In this document: positions 6,138-13,392 of the stretch, one piece after another
Layout of the letters: each line of letters opens with the position of its first letter
Position numbering within the stretch: position 1 is the first letter of the stretch
Assembly: GCA_964479625.1 (NCBI GenBank)
Contig: CAYZMS010000042.1
Span: 1-24,585, forward strand
Source: CAYZMS01 sp964479625
GTDB taxonomy: Bacteria > Bacteroidota > Bacteroidia > Chitinophagales > Saprospiraceae
DNA: 24,585 bases
Direction of reading: 5' to 3'
The notes under the pieces: generated by a model
The model's input: only the letters and a program-made list of their open reading frames with translations
Told to the model about the DNA's origin: nothing
Database searches by the model: none
Position numbers and translations under genes: made by a program

Positions 6138-8780
6138 ATGGACGCAGAATTGATTCAAGAAGGGACCAAGCCTTACAAGTTCAAGGAACTGAGGGTATAC
6201 GCCTCTACCGAATGGCTGGCGGATAACAAAAAGAAGTATCGCCAGGTATTCGACAGGCATAAGATTACCTACATCTATGCTGAGTTGTCTTTTTACAATA
6301 AGCTTTTCGATCTGGAGGATTGGGAGATCGAGGTAGAGCTAAAATGTTTTGCTTTGAAAAAGGGGCGCCGGGAGATCTGCTACCTTCCCCTTCGAAAAAA
6401 GGTGAGCAAGTACGATAATGTCGTACATATACGGGAAGGTTGGGGAAATAAGTCGGAAGGGTCCTTTTGGAAAAAGGGCGCTTACTATTGGGAAGCCTGG
6501 GTGGAAGGAGAAAAGGTGGGGACGAAGTACTTTTATATCGAAGATGCCTCAAAGGATAGCCTATCTGGAGAAAACCCCTACCTCGAGATCCATTCCCTGC
6601 AGCTTTATGAAGGGCCGTATGACGATGTCAATGAAGACGATCGCCTCTACTACAAGGGGTTTAGCCAGGAGGAAACCCGCTACATCTACGTGGAGATCGT
6701 GCTGCGCAACCTTCATCAAACGAAAGCCTGGCAGTGTGAGTTGTTTACCAAGTTTTACAATAATGCCCGGGAACTCAAAGGGCAGGTCATTCGCCTGCAC
6801 CGGGTTGAAAAGCGGGATGACCTTATCAAGATCACTGCCGGCTGGGGGTCCAATGTGAAAGGTTCCTGGCGAAAGCACCAATATACCGCTGAGATCGTAT
6901 TCATGGATCGCCTTTTGGCTGTCGTACCTTTCGAGGTTGGTGATGGCTTTGAAGAGGGTATTGCCCCTGTACTTTTACCCGAACGGCAGGCCCCTATTGT
7001 GCTAAGCCCGGGGAAACCTGACGGGCGTACCTTCGAAGAGGTACTGGAAAACCTCGAAAAACTGATCGGCTTGCACGAGATCAAAGGGCGGGTCAGGGAT
7101 CATGCTGCCTATATTAAATTTCTGCAAATTCGAAAGGAGAAGGGATTTAATGAACAGGACAGTATCAATGTCCACTCCGTCTTCATCGGTAATCCGGGCA
7201 CCGGGAAGACCACAGTGGCCGGTATGATGGGACAATTGTACCAAAAAATGGGGCTACTTTCGAAAGGCCATGTTCATGAGGTGGATCGCGTAGACCTGGT
7301 GGGCGAATATATTGGGCAAACCGCCCCCAAGGTGAAAGAAGCCATTGAAAAGGCCCGGGGAGGGGTTTTATTTATCGATGAGGCCTACGCACTGGCCCGC
7401 TCGACGGATGATACCAAAGACTTCGGGCGGGAGGTGATCGAGATTTTGGTCAAGGAAATGTCCAATGGCCCTGGAGATCTTGCCGTTATCGTGGCGGGTT
7501 ATCCCAAGGAAATGAAACAATTTCTGGATTCCAACCCGGGCCTGAAATCCCGTTTCAAGCATTTCTTTAAATTTCGAGACTACTTACCACAGGAATTGTC
7601 GGCCATCGCCCGCTATGCTTGTAGCCAAATGGGAGTTCGCCCTACTACGGAGGCGGCTGCCCGCTTTGATGAATTGATCCTGGATGCTTTCCGAAAACGA
7701 GACCGATCCTTTGGAAATGCCCGCTTCGTTTTTGACCTGGTTGAAAAAGCAAAAATTAATCTCGGACTGCGCATCATGCAGATGGATGACCCCAGAAGCC
7801 TGGAACGGTCAACCCTGGAAGTGATCGAACGGAAAGACGTGGTCAGCCTTGATGGTAAAGATAAACGGGAGCTGCCAAATATACCGGTGGATGAAGCCCT
7901 GTTGAGCCAGTCGCTGGAAGAATTAAACCAGCTGATCGGTATGGAGAATATCAAGACCCAGATAAACGAAATGGTCCGCCTGGTGCGCTTCTACAGGGAA
8001 ACAGGAAAAGATGTCCTGAACAGCTTTTTTCTGCACACGGTTTTTGTAGGTAACCCCGGAACCGGAAAAACGACGGTTGCCAGGATATTGACCAAGATTT
8101 ACAAATCCCTTGGGATGCTGGAACGAGGGCATATGGTCGAAACGGACCGACAGGGCTTAGTAGCGGGTTATGTCGGACAAACGGCTATAAAGACAGCCGA
8201 GAAAATTGACGAATCCAAAGGCGGGGTGCTGTTTATAGATGAAGCGTATGCCTTAACTTCCCGACCAGCTGCAGGGCAGGGAGATTTTGGAGATGAGGCT
8301 GTTCAGACCTTGCTTAAGCGCATGGAAGACGAACGGGGGGCATTCTTCGTTTTTGTGGCCGGATATCCTGAGAATATGGAAGCCTTCCTCAAGGCAAATC
8401 CCGGTTTAAGCAGTCGTTTCGATAAGGTCCTGAAGTTTGATGATTACAGCCCGGAAGAGTTGTACCGCATTGCAACTATGATGTTGGAGGAAAAACGGAT
8501 GCGAATAAGCCCCAAAGCAGGAAAATACCTGGCTGAATACCTGGCATTCATTTATGAATACCGGGATAAGTATTTCGGAAATGCCAGAACTGTTCGAAAT
8601 ATCGTTCTGGAGGCCATCAAAAATCAAAACCTCCGCCTTGCGGCACTTGAAGAGAGCGATAGAGCAACCAAAGACCCAAATATGATCACCATGGAGGACG
8701 TCGTTTCCTTCAAAATGAACCAGGAGGACCTTGTATTCAGCAAGAAGTCCATCGGGTTTAAAAGACGTTCCGCCCAATGA
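6138..8780 (+). CDS. Double CbxX/CfqX-type AAA+ ATPase with duplicated N-terminal domain
   Basis: The 880-residue protein has no signal peptide and should be cytosolic. The first 270 residues hold two diverged copies of a roughly 90-residue, probably beta-rich unit (about 44-134 and 181-267), sharing YIYxE near the start and GWG...GS(x)W.K..Y near the end. Two AAA+ modules of the CbxX/CfqX (SpoVK, EccA) type follow. Module 1: Walker A GNPGTGKTT (351-359), Walker B LFIDEAYA (411-418), arginine-finger region NPGLKSRF (466-473), sensor-2 GNAR (526-529). Module 2: GNPGTGKTT (638-646), LFIDEAYA (698-705), NPGLSSRF (754-761), GNAR (814-817). Both look catalytically intact. Such ATPases remodel protein complexes, for example Rubisco activation by CbbX; the target here is unknown and the N-terminal pair is the likely adaptor. 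The stop codon overlaps the start of the S41 peptidase gene by ATGA. Confidence 0.88.
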   Translation: MDAELIQEGTKPYKFKELRVYASTEWLADNKKKYRQVFDRHKITYIYAELSFYNKLFDLEDWEIEVELKCFALKKGRREICYLPLRKKVSKYDNVVHIREGWGNKSEGSFWKKGAYYWEAWVEGEKVGTKYFYIEDASKDSLSGENPYLEIHSLQLYEGPYDDVNEDDRLYYKGFSQEETRYIYVEIVLRNLHQTKAWQCELFTKFYNNARELKGQVIRLHRVEKRDDLIKITAGWGSNVKGSWRKHQYTAEIVFMDRLLAVVPFEVGDGFEEGIAPVLLPERQAPIVLSPGKPDGRTFEEVLENLEKLIGLHEIKGRVRDHAAYIKFLQIRKEKGFNEQDSINVHSVFIGNPGTGKTTVAGMMGQLYQKMGLLSKGHVHEVDRVDLVGEYIGQTAPKVKEAIEKARGGVLFIDEAYALARSTDDTKDFGREVIEILVKEMSNGPGDLAVIVAGYPKEMKQFLDSNPGLKSRFKHFFKFRDYLPQELSAIARYACSQMGVRPTTEAAARFDELILDAFRKRDRSFGNARFVFDLVEKAKINLGLRIMQMDDPRSLERSTLEVIERKDVVSLDGKDKRELPNIPVDEALLSQSLEELNQLIGMENIKTQINEMVRLVRFYRETGKDVLNSFFLHTVFVGNPGTGKTTVARILTKIYKSLGMLERGHMVETDRQGLVAGYVGQTAIKTAEKIDESKGGVLFIDEAYALTSRPAAGQGDFGDEAVQTLLKRMEDERGAFFVFVAGYPENMEAFLKANPGLSSRFDKVLKFDDYSPEELYRIATMMLEEKRMRISPKAGKYLAEYLAFIYEYRDKYFGNARTVRNIVLEAIKNQNLRLAALEESDRATKDPNMITMEDVVSFKMNQEDLVFSKKSIGFKRRSAQ

Positions 8781-9799
8781 TTCGGCTTAAGTATTCCTTT
8801 GGATTGGTGCTCCTGTTCAGCCTGTTATTAGTGGAGAACTGCGATGATCTTGTATTCGACGATGAGTTGCCCGATTCCAATACGGCTTCTTTTGATTATC
8901 TCTGGGAAGAATGCCGGGATAAGTATGCCTTTTTCGAATATAAGGGAATTGATTGGGAAGCCGTCTATCAGGAGTATCGCCCACAGGTCAACGATAACAT
9001 TACTCAGGATTCCCTTTTTAATGTCATGTGGGCAATGCTTAATGAACTGCGGGACGGGCACGTTAATTTAATTGCTGCTTTCAATGTATCCCGGTTTAAT
9101 ATTCAATTTTTGGGGCCGGAAAATATTAATGAACGGGTGGTCCAGGAATTTATTCTTGGCTCCGATCACTATACCACCGGGCCCTTACAACATACGGCTC
9201 TGGCCGAAGGAAGAATAGGGTATATCCGGTATAGTTCCTTTTCCGGGTTTATTGATGAATTTGATCTGGCATTTGCGCTGTTCCGCTATTCGAATACAGA
9301 GGGTTTGATCCTGGATCTTCGACAAAATGGAGGTGGGTCCATTGATAATGTATTTACCCTTATCAATCGTCTGGCTGACGAACGAAAACTGCTTTACCGC
9401 TCCCGGTTGAAGTCAGGGCCGGGCCCCAATGATTTTGAATCGAATCAGGAGGCTTACTCAGACCCCGAGGATGAATTTAATTATATAGGAAAGCCAGTTA
9501 TGGTTCTCGTCGATCGGGGCTCTTATAGTGCCACTTCTTTTTTTGCTTTGGCAACCAAAGCTTTTCCAAATATACAACTGCTTGGAGACACTACAGGCGG
9601 TGGGTTGGGTATCCCAAATGGAGGGCAACTGCCAAATGGCTGGACTTATCGGTTTTCTGTTTCCCAGACCCTTAGTCCGGACGGAGAAAATTTTGAGGAT
9701 GGGGTCCCTGTCGATATTCCGGTTACCCTGGACCCTGAACTATCGCAGCAAGGCAGGGATAATGTGATCGAAAGAGCCATTGAAGAAATTCTCAACTAG
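8777..9799 (+). CDS. S41-family (C-terminal processing type) peptidase, probable lipoprotein
   Basis: The 340-residue protein has an N-terminal signal (about 1-21) ending LLVENC. Cys22 could be lipidated, but the -3 to -1 residues (V-E-N) are not a standard lipobox; the acidic DD after it resembles the surface-export signal of Bacteroidota lipoproteins. A helical N-terminal part (about 38-105) with LRDGHVNL (91-98) precedes the S41 core. LDLRQNGGG (179-187) is the conserved strand/loop, and GSYSAT (248-253) aligns with the GTASAS-like nucleophile motif, making Ser251 the likely catalytic serine. I see no PDZ domain between them, unlike CtpA/Prc. ATG overlaps the ATPase stop by 4 bases, indicating translational coupling. 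Its stop overlaps that of the convergent downstream gene by 8 bases. Confidence 0.82.
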   Translation: MIRLKYSFGLVLLFSLLLVENCDDLVFDDELPDSNTASFDYLWEECRDKYAFFEYKGIDWEAVYQEYRPQVNDNITQDSLFNVMWAMLNELRDGHVNLIAAFNVSRFNIQFLGPENINERVVQEFILGSDHYTTGPLQHTALAEGRIGYIRYSSFSGFIDEFDLAFALFRYSNTEGLILDLRQNGGGSIDNVFTLINRLADERKLLYRSRLKSGPGPNDFESNQEAYSDPEDEFNYIGKPVMVLVDRGSYSATSFFALATKAFPNIQLLGDTTGGGLGIPNGGQLPNGWTYRFSVSQTLSPDGENFEDGVPVDIPVTLDPELSQQGRDNVIERAIEEILN

Positions 9800-10652
9800 T
9801 AATAAGGGATGCCAACCAGATTAAAGTAGTTTGCAGGATCATCAGCCCATCCATAAAACCCGTATAATAATAATCCGGACGATCGGCCCGGCTCCCCCAG
9901 ATCAATAAGCAGGTCATCAAAACAGTAAAGGAAAGAACAGCCACCTGGATCTCCGAATAAACTCCTAGTGTGAAATTGGCATAGATACAAGGTATCATGC
10001 CAAGGGCTGCAGCCGTTGCCATTCTGCGTATTCCGGTAAGCCCCAGGTGATGCGCCAACGTCTGTACCCCTTGTTGTCGGTCCATTTCGAGATCTCGGAG
10101 GTCAAAGGGCAGGGAAAATGCAAAAATAAAAAGGCTCCTTTCCAGAAGCATCCAAGCAACTTTGTTGTCGAGGGGGTAGCCCCCGAACTTTAAAGGCCAG
10201 ACGACCGTGACCCAGCCCCAGACGGCTCCCACTAAAAAAACCTTGATGTAGTGAATATCGCGTAAACGCCGACCCCGGAAAAGGGGAAGGGAATACGCCA
10301 GGGCCAGACCGATTGGAAGGAGCATACCGGCCAATTGACGGTAGGAGAACCAGTTCAGACTTGCCAGGCAAACGGTCAGTGCAATTATTGCACTAAAGTA
10401 CATGCCCCCTTTCCACTGCCTGAGCTTGATGAAGCGATCGTCTTGCTCAATTGCCCTTGCCATATGCAAGGCCTGAAGCCGATGCAGATTGTAAACCAGT
10501 ATGGCACCGCAACCGATCAGAAGGTGGATTGCTTTTGGCCGCCAGATACCCGTAAATAGAAAACTGGCTTGAAGGCTTAGGCCGAAAGCGGCGATGCCGA
10601 TCCAGATGTTCCAGTACAAGAAAGGTGCATACAAAGACTTCAAGCCGGCCAA
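9792..10652 (-). CDS. UbiA-superfamily-like integral membrane protein
   Basis: This protein of about 286 residues has roughly eight hydrophobic segments. The segment YSLPLFRGRRLRDI (120-133) and the second aspartate-rich motif D184-L-R-D187-L-E-M-D191, followed by GVQTLAHHLG (195-204), fit the UbiA prenyltransferase superfamily. The first motif, normally NDxxDxxxD, is reduced to YNLHRL (54-59) with no Asp, so prenyl diphosphate binding at that site is doubtful. It may be an inactive or repurposed relative. An in-frame stop lies just upstream and no early ATG exists; TTG at 10652 is the longest possible start, TTG at 10643 also fits. It is third in line after pyrE and the M42 gene, 63 bases downstream. 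Confidence 0.7.
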   Translation of the reverse strand: MAGLKSLYAPFLYWNIWIGIAAFGLSLQASFLFTGIWRPKAIHLLIGCGAILVYNLHRLQALHMARAIEQDDRFIKLRQWKGGMYFSAIIALTVCLASLNWFSYRQLAGMLLPIGLALAYSLPLFRGRRLRDIHYIKVFLVGAVWGWVTVVWPLKFGGYPLDNKVAWMLLERSLFIFAFSLPFDLRDLEMDRQQGVQTLAHHLGLTGIRRMATAAALGMIPCIYANFTLGVYSEIQVAVLSFTVLMTCLLIWGSRADRPDYYYTGFMDGLMILQTTLIWLASLITS

Positions 10653-10715
10653 TAATTAGTGCAGTTCAAAGCTACAAAGCAGCTTGCAGATGGCCACACT
10701 AAAATGAAGGGCTTC

Positions 10716-11801
10716 TTATACCTTAAAGTACTTGAAGTCGTGTTGGTATTCGATCACCTGAAGCACTTCAAAGATGAGCCGGATAACATTTTCCACATCA
10801 TCCTTGTGAGCCATTTCTACCGTCGTATGCATATACCGCAAGGGGAGGGAAATAAGAGCAGAGGGTACCCCCTGGTTCGAATAGGCAAATGCGTCGGTAT
10901 CCGTACCAGTGCGGCGGGAGGCGGCTTCCCTTTGGAATGGAATCCCCTTTTCCTGAGCGGTTTGAATGATGAGCTGTAGCAATTTATTATGGACAGCAGG
11001 TGCATAGGTAACTGTAGGCCCTTTACCTCCTTTCACATCTCCGTGTTTTTTCTTGCTGATAAGAGGAGTGTGTGTATCGTGGGTTACGTCCGTAACAATA
11101 GCTACATCGGGCTTGATGGTTCGGGCGATCATTTCCGCCCCCCGTAATCCCACTTCTTCCTGTACCGCATTTACAATATAAAGGGAGAAGGGGAGATCCA
11201 ACTTTTCCTTTCGGATCAGCCGGGCTACTTCCGCAATACAAAACCCACCCATACGGTTATCCAAAGCTCTTCCGACATAGTACCGGTCATTCAACAACAT
11301 GGATTCATCTACGAAGGTCGCCACACTTCCCACGTGTATACCCATTGCCTCAACTTCCTTTTTATCCCGGGCACCCACATCGATAAATAAGTTATCTAGT
11401 TTGGGAACCAGTTTTGCATCTTCCCCGTGGCGGGTGTGAATCGCGGGCCAACCAAACACCCCCTTTACTATGCCCTGTCCGGTATGAATATTTACGCGCT
11501 TGGAAGGGGCGATCTGGTGATCGGACCCACCATTGCGAATAATATGCAAGAAACCGTCATCCGTGATATAGTGGACAAACCAGGAAATTTCATCGGCATG
11601 TGCTTCTATAACTACCTTGAAATCCTTACCGGGGTTAATGACCCCATAAGCGGTGCCATAATTGTCGAGCTGCCACTCATCCAGGTGGGGCTTCAGGTAT
11701 TCCAGCCAAAGTTGCTGGCCGGAAGATTCATATCCAGTTGGAGAGGCATTATTGAGGTACTGGAACAGAAATGATTCAGAATCAGGAGTGATGACTGCCA
11801 T
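10716..11801 (-). CDS. M42-family metallo-aminopeptidase
   Basis: The 361-residue protein belongs to the M42 family (tetrahedral aminopeptidases, PepA/FrvX/YsdC), di-metal cytosolic enzymes that release amino acids from peptides. Metal and catalytic residues are all visible: His68 in EAHADEIS, Asp181 in RALDNRMGG, Glu215/Glu216 in VQEEVGLRG, Asp238 in VTDVTHDT and His325 in LRYMHTTVEM. There is no signal peptide and the length is standard. Older annotations call such proteins endoglucanase M; the peptidase assignment is better supported. ATG start lies 15 bases after the pyrE stop, so the two are co-transcribed. Confidence 0.9.
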   Translation of the reverse strand: MAVITPDSESFLFQYLNNASPTGYESSGQQLWLEYLKPHLDEWQLDNYGTAYGVINPGKDFKVVIEAHADEISWFVHYITDDGFLHIIRNGGSDHQIAPSKRVNIHTGQGIVKGVFGWPAIHTRHGEDAKLVPKLDNLFIDVGARDKKEVEAMGIHVGSVATFVDESMLLNDRYYVGRALDNRMGGFCIAEVARLIRKEKLDLPFSLYIVNAVQEEVGLRGAEMIARTIKPDVAIVTDVTHDTHTPLISKKKHGDVKGGKGPTVTYAPAVHNKLLQLIIQTAQEKGIPFQREAASRRTGTDTDAFAYSNQGVPSALISLPLRYMHTTVEMAHKDDVENVIRLIFEVLQVIEYQHDFKYFKV

Positions 11802-11816
11802 AGATCTTGTTAAGTT

Positions 11817-12452
11817 TTAAAAGTTTTCGGCCTTCCAATCGCGAGGCGATCGGCGCCATGCTTCAAGGGTAGCCCGGTCTGAATTTGAGATATACTTCAG
11901 GCTAATGGCTCGTTCAAGTAAGGTAGGATAGTTGCTCAAGGTAGAAAAAAGGCAATTTGCCTGGTTGAAGGCAGTGGTTGCTTCCGAAAAACCATAAGTA
12001 AAAATAGCCAAAACGCCAGCCACCTCAGCACCGGATTCGCGCACTGCCTGCACCGCTTTCAAACTGCTACCACCAGTGGAGATCAGATCCTCCACCAGTA
12101 AAACACGGGCTTTTTCTGGTAATACGCCCTCAATTTGATTTTGCCGCCCGTGTTCTTTAGGGCTGGATCGCACATAAATGAAAGGCAAGCCCAGTCGATC
12201 GGCCAGTAATGCACCATGAGGTATTCCCGCTGTGGCTACCCCGCCAATGCAATTAAAAGGGCGGAATGCTTCAGAGGCATCCTTAAAATGCTGTATGACC
12301 TTCGAACGCACTTCCGGATAGGATAGTATCGTGCGGTTGTCACAGTAGATAGGTGACTTTAGTCCAGATGCCCAGGTAAAGGGCTTTTGCGGACTCAGCT
12401 TTATTGCTTTTATTTGTAAGAGTTCTTCTGCAATGGTAGCCGCGACGCCCAT
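11817..12452 (-). CDS. pyrE: Orotate phosphoribosyltransferase
   Basis: The 211-residue enzyme transfers the phosphoribosyl group of PRPP to orotate to form OMP, the fifth step of de novo pyrimidine synthesis. The PRPP-binding motif VLLVEDLISTGGS lies at 117-129 and the catalytic loop with basic residues (RSSPKEHGRQNQIEG) at 95-109. The FTWASGLKSPIYCDNR segment (25-40) is characteristic of PyrE. Length is normal and the ATG at 12452 is a clear start. It heads the minus-strand group with the M42 peptidase and is divergent from a Nudix gene across 41 bases. Confidence 0.95.
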   Translation of the reverse strand: MGVAATIAEELLQIKAIKLSPQKPFTWASGLKSPIYCDNRTILSYPEVRSKVIQHFKDASEAFRPFNCIGGVATAGIPHGALLADRLGLPFIYVRSSPKEHGRQNQIEGVLPEKARVLLVEDLISTGGSSLKAVQAVRESGAEVAGVLAIFTYGFSEATTAFNQANCLFSTLSNYPTLLERAISLKYISNSDRATLEAWRRSPRDWKAENF

Positions 12453-12463
12453 GCACTCTGCTT

Positions 12464-12471
12464 TAACTTTG
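12464..12471 (+). promoter_or_regulatory. Candidate Bacteroidota -7 element before the Nudix gene
   Basis: TAACTTTG is an exact TAnnTTTG match in the 41-base divergent gap between pyrE and the Nudix gene. Transcription would start near 12478, so the GTG at 12479 would sit at the transcript end, which favours the ATG at 12494. The -33 region would lie inside the start of pyrE, where no TTG is seen. Confidence 0.4.
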
Positions 12472-12493
12472 ATAAATCGTGATTGGCAAATGT

Positions 12494-13126
12494 ATGAAAA
12501 TCTACGTAAACGAAACCCCTTTGATCCTATGGGATAGTCGAAAACATCCCGAACTTCCCGAAGCCACTAGGGATATATTGGTTGCTCGCTATACCGGCAA
12601 GCCGCCAACCCTATTTAACTATGTCGATAGTCTTGAAAAATCAAGACGCTTTCGTAAAGTTGTCCTGTATTCAGATGATTTTGAAGCCCTTCAGGCAGCC
12701 TTTATGGCACATTTCAAACTGATTCACGCCGGTGGAGGTTTGGTATTTAATCCGGAAAATGAATTACTGGTATTATTCCGGAGGGGATTCTGGGATTTAC
12801 CCAAGGGAAAGCAGGATGTAGGGGAAACGATCGAATCCACTGCTGTCAGGGAAGTGAAAGAGGAAACCGGATTGTCAGAAGTCCGTTTGGGACCTTTTAT
12901 TGCGGATACCTTCCACACTTACCGGGTGCCAAATGGAAGAGTACTTAAACGAACTTCCTGGTTTCGAATGGAAGCACCGACTGCCGAACTGCTCCGACCA
13001 CAGGCGGAAGAGGATATTGAGATCGCACGTTGGCAGGATGCCCGGGCGTTTCTGGAGCAGGAAAGTCCAATCTATTCGAATATCCGGGCCGTTATTCAAC
13101 TGGCCCTTGGAGAACAGGCGGGATGA
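12494..13126 (+). CDS. Nudix hydrolase
   Basis: The 210-residue protein carries a complete Nudix box at 105-127 (Gly105, Glu111, then REVKEETGL at 119-127 with metal-binding Glu120, Glu123 and Glu124), so it should hydrolyse a nucleoside diphosphate linked to another group with Mg2+. The N-terminal 75 residues form an extra region not needed for the core fold, starting MKIYVNETPLIL. The substrate is not evident; the divergent pyrE neighbour hints at nucleotide metabolism but proves nothing. A GTG at 12479 would add five residues (VIGKC); the ATG at 12494 is preferred because the protein then starts on the conserved-looking strand. Confidence 0.88.
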   Translation: MKIYVNETPLILWDSRKHPELPEATRDILVARYTGKPPTLFNYVDSLEKSRRFRKVVLYSDDFEALQAAFMAHFKLIHAGGGLVFNPENELLVLFRRGFWDLPKGKQDVGETIESTAVREVKEETGLSEVRLGPFIADTFHTYRVPNGRVLKRTSWFRMEAPTAELLRPQAEEDIEIARWQDARAFLEQESPIYSNIRAVIQLALGEQAG

Positions 13127-13351
13127 TCAAAAAATGAAGTGTAGGGAAAAGATCATAATCATCTCTGCTTTTTGTCGTTTCGTAAGGAATTGGTTTGTAG
13201 GTCAATAGATGGATTTGGTAGAAATACGACCGCCATAGTACGGTCATCCTTTCGAAATATTTTTTTATCATTGTAATAGAGATCCTCTAATCTTAACACT
13301 TGCTTAAATTTTTTTCTTGCCCATTAAAATGCAGTTCTTGCCGGAAAGAAA

Positions 13352-13359
13352 TAAGTTTG
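13352..13359 (+). promoter_or_regulatory. Candidate Bacteroidota -7 element before the CotH pair
   Basis: TAAGTTTG matches TAnnTTTG, 33 bases before the ATG of the first CotH-like gene. A TTG at 13338-13340 is closer than the usual -33 spacing, so the match rests on the -7 element alone. The rest of the 13127-13392 gap is AT-rich with no other clear signal. Confidence 0.35.
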
Positions 13360-13392
13360 AGCTAATTCCTTACCTTAGACTTCAAGAAAGGC

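Noticed and set aside
13211..13255. GACCG...CGGTC hairpin after the Nudix gene as a terminator.
   Set aside because: The stem is only 5 bp, the T-run is some 15 bases away, and nothing else supports it.
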